A stretch of 14,851 bases of DNA, taken from Oxalobacteraceae bacterium UBA5157. GTDB taxonomy: Bacteria; Pseudomonadota; Gammaproteobacteria; Burkholderiales; Burkholderiaceae_D. Below the pieces are notes generated by a model. That model was not told where the DNA came from. It worked only from the letters and a program-made list of their open reading frames with translations, and searched no databases. The stretch is from assembly GCA_002415335.1 (NCBI GenBank), contig DHXL01000225.1:1-14851 (forward strand). The letters run 5' to 3'. Below, piece after piece: positions 14,169-14,851 of this stretch (position 1 is its first letter; the number at the start of each line of letters is the position of its first letter). A program made the translations under genes and the position numbers.

Positions 14169-14204
14169 GATCCACTTGAATATCCTCAAGCGGATCAATT
14201 TTTT
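14169..14204 (+). terminator. Terminator-like hairpin with T-tract 24 nt before the sedolisin start
   Basis: GATCC-a-CTTGA (14169-14179), loop ATATCC, TCAAG-c-GGATC (14186-14196), then AA and TTTTTT (14199-14204). Ten pairs around one A-C mismatch. In this position it either ends an upstream transcript or acts as an attenuator in the sedolisin leader. The 24 nt that follow contain only the ribosome-binding site, leaving no room for a normal promoter after it. Confidence 0.6.
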
Positions 14205-14227
14205 CTTACAAAAAGTGGAGACAAATA

Positions 14228-14851
14228 ATGAAATTCAGTTATGGCTTTAAAGTGCTGCCGCTGGCAGCCCTGATGCTGGCAACCATCGGGCTATCCGCGC
14301 ACGCAGAGCAGCGCGCGCCGACCGCGACGAAAGTGCCGCGCATGGTGGGTACCGCGGTACAGATGGCCACCATGCAGGCCGGATCGCCCGTCCATGTGAC
14401 GGTTTCGCTGAAGCTGCGCAATAAGGCGGAATTCGATGCGCTGACCAGCAGCATCATGGCCGGCCACGGTGTAAAACCACTTACCAGCGCGGAATTCCTG
14501 AGTCGTTTTGCGCCAACCGCAGCCCAGGCGCAAGCGGTGGTCGCGCATCTGACCAAGAGCGGCTTCGTCAACGTGACCGTCGCGGCCAATCGCATGCTCG
14601 TCAATGCGGATGGCAGCGCGGCATCGGTGAAATCCGGCTTCAATACCGAGCTGCGGACATACAACATCAACGGCCGCATCGCCCACGCCAACACCAGCGA
14701 TGTGACCGTTCCGCAATCGCTGGGCGACATCGTATTGGCCGTGCACGGCCTGCAAACCATCCATCTTTACCATACGATGGCGAAACCCGCGGCAGTGACC
14801 ATGTCGAGCACCGGCCACAACCCCACCGAGTTTTCCGCGATCTACAACGCC
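14228..14851 (+). CDS. Pro-kumamolisin/sedolisin (S53) family protease precursor, 3' end outside the window
   Basis: 208 codons are visible and the frame is open at the window edge. Residues 1-26 are a signal peptide (MKFSYGFKVLPLAALMLATI, cleavage near AHA). Residues about 48-185 match the pro-kumamolisin activation domain: VHVTVSLKLRNKAEFDALTS, the SAEFLSRFAPTAAQAQAVVAHL block, GFVNVTVAANRMLVNADGSA, and FNTELRTY. After a linker the NPTEFSAIYNA segment is the usual first helix of the catalytic domain, so the Ser-Glu-Asp active site lies beyond the window and cannot be checked. The enzyme is expected to be secreted and self-activated, often at acid pH. The start has GGAG 7 nt upstream. The structured leader just before it suggests post-initiation control (inference). 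Confidence 0.88.
   Translation, partial: MKFSYGFKVLPLAALMLATIGLSAHAEQRAPTATKVPRMVGTAVQMATMQAGSPVHVTVSLKLRNKAEFDALTSSIMAGHGVKPLTSAEFLSRFAPTAAQAQAVVAHLTKSGFVNVTVAANRMLVNADGSAASVKSGFNTELRTYNINGRIAHANTSDVTVPQSLGDIVLAVHGLQTIHLYHTMAKPAAVTMSSTGHNPTEFSAIYNA

Larger units (their letters stand above)
13570..14227. other. Long AT-richer intergenic region before the sedolisin gene
   Basis: About 660 bp without an established gene. From left to right: a 9-bp direct repeat TTGCAGCGC (13627-13635, 13643-13651); an AT-rich stretch (about 13680-13790) with a possible promoter; the hairpin GCGTAC-ACTGC-GTACGC (13754-13770); two candidate small ORFs (13869-14003 plus, 14000-14104 minus); the small hairpin CCAGA-CCG-TCTGG (14050-14062); the palindrome CCATCGATGG (14101-14110); and two strong hairpins (14121-14152, 14169-14204). 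Base composition differs visibly from neighbouring genes. Confidence 0.6.

Noticed and set aside
13963..14175. 70-codon minus-strand frame
   Set aside because: Cys/Arg-rich shadow composition without a ribosome-binding site; the overlapping frame ending at 14000 looks more protein-like.
1..14851. Insertion sequences, integrase or attachment sites, CRISPR arrays, tRNA or rRNA genes
   Set aside because: Looked for on both strands; no transposase or integrase product, no regularly spaced repeats and no tRNA-like cloverleaf were recognised by eye.

Overview
The window looks like chromosomal DNA of a Burkholderiales betaproteobacterium, most likely the Oxalobacteraceae (Herbaspirillum/Herminiimonas/Noviherbaspirillum-like). 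This is an inference from the moderately high GC, the gene families (YcgR flagellar-brake proteins, an E. coli-type YcaO, a GGDEF response regulator, a Xre/RES pair, a sedolisin-type protease) and the codon style; no rRNA or other phylogenetic marker is present. I see no insertion sequence, prophage, CRISPR array, tRNA or rRNA. The last gene runs off the right edge.

Layout. 22-1883: a glutathione S-transferase (-) diverges from an exported formylglycine-generating-enzyme-fold protein (+), which converges on a small unknown gene (-). 2138-3841 (+): a secreted lone Cache-domain protein, then a type II toxin-antitoxin operon (Xre/DUF2384 antitoxin and RES toxin overlapping by 14 bp) with a recognisable promoter and a repeat-bearing operator candidate. 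3977-7384 (-): two tandem ycgR paralogues (PilZ c-di-GMP effectors), a membrane or periplasmic thioredoxin-fold protein with a CPDC motif, a periplasmic lytic transglycosylase, and a stand-alone CheY-like receiver. 7678-10255 (+): phosphatidylserine synthase (pssA) and ycaO. 10256-11880 (+): an intergenic stretch full of inverted repeats, a DUF4382 lipoprotein, and a strong intrinsic terminator. 11901-13514 (-): a multidomain response regulator ending in an apparently active, I-site-bearing diguanylate cyclase. 13515-14227: a relatively AT-rich intergenic region with two candidate small ORFs and a leader containing two strong hairpins, the second followed by six Ts. 14228 to the edge (+): the secreted pro-kumamolisin/sedolisin (S53) protease precursor, truncated by the window.

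How the genes work together. Most are housekeeping or signalling genes in short transcription units. The common theme is c-di-GMP and motility: a diguanylate cyclase with product-inhibition site, two YcgR-type effectors (one with a Gln in place of the first Arg of RxxxR), and a CheY-like receiver. A second theme is the cell envelope: lytic transglycosylase, thioredoxin-fold protein, lipoprotein, secreted protease, phospholipid synthesis. The items I would look at first are the structured leader in front of the sedolisin gene, the 55-bp interrupted palindrome between ycaO and the lipoprotein gene, and the divergent c-di-GMP site in the second YcgR.
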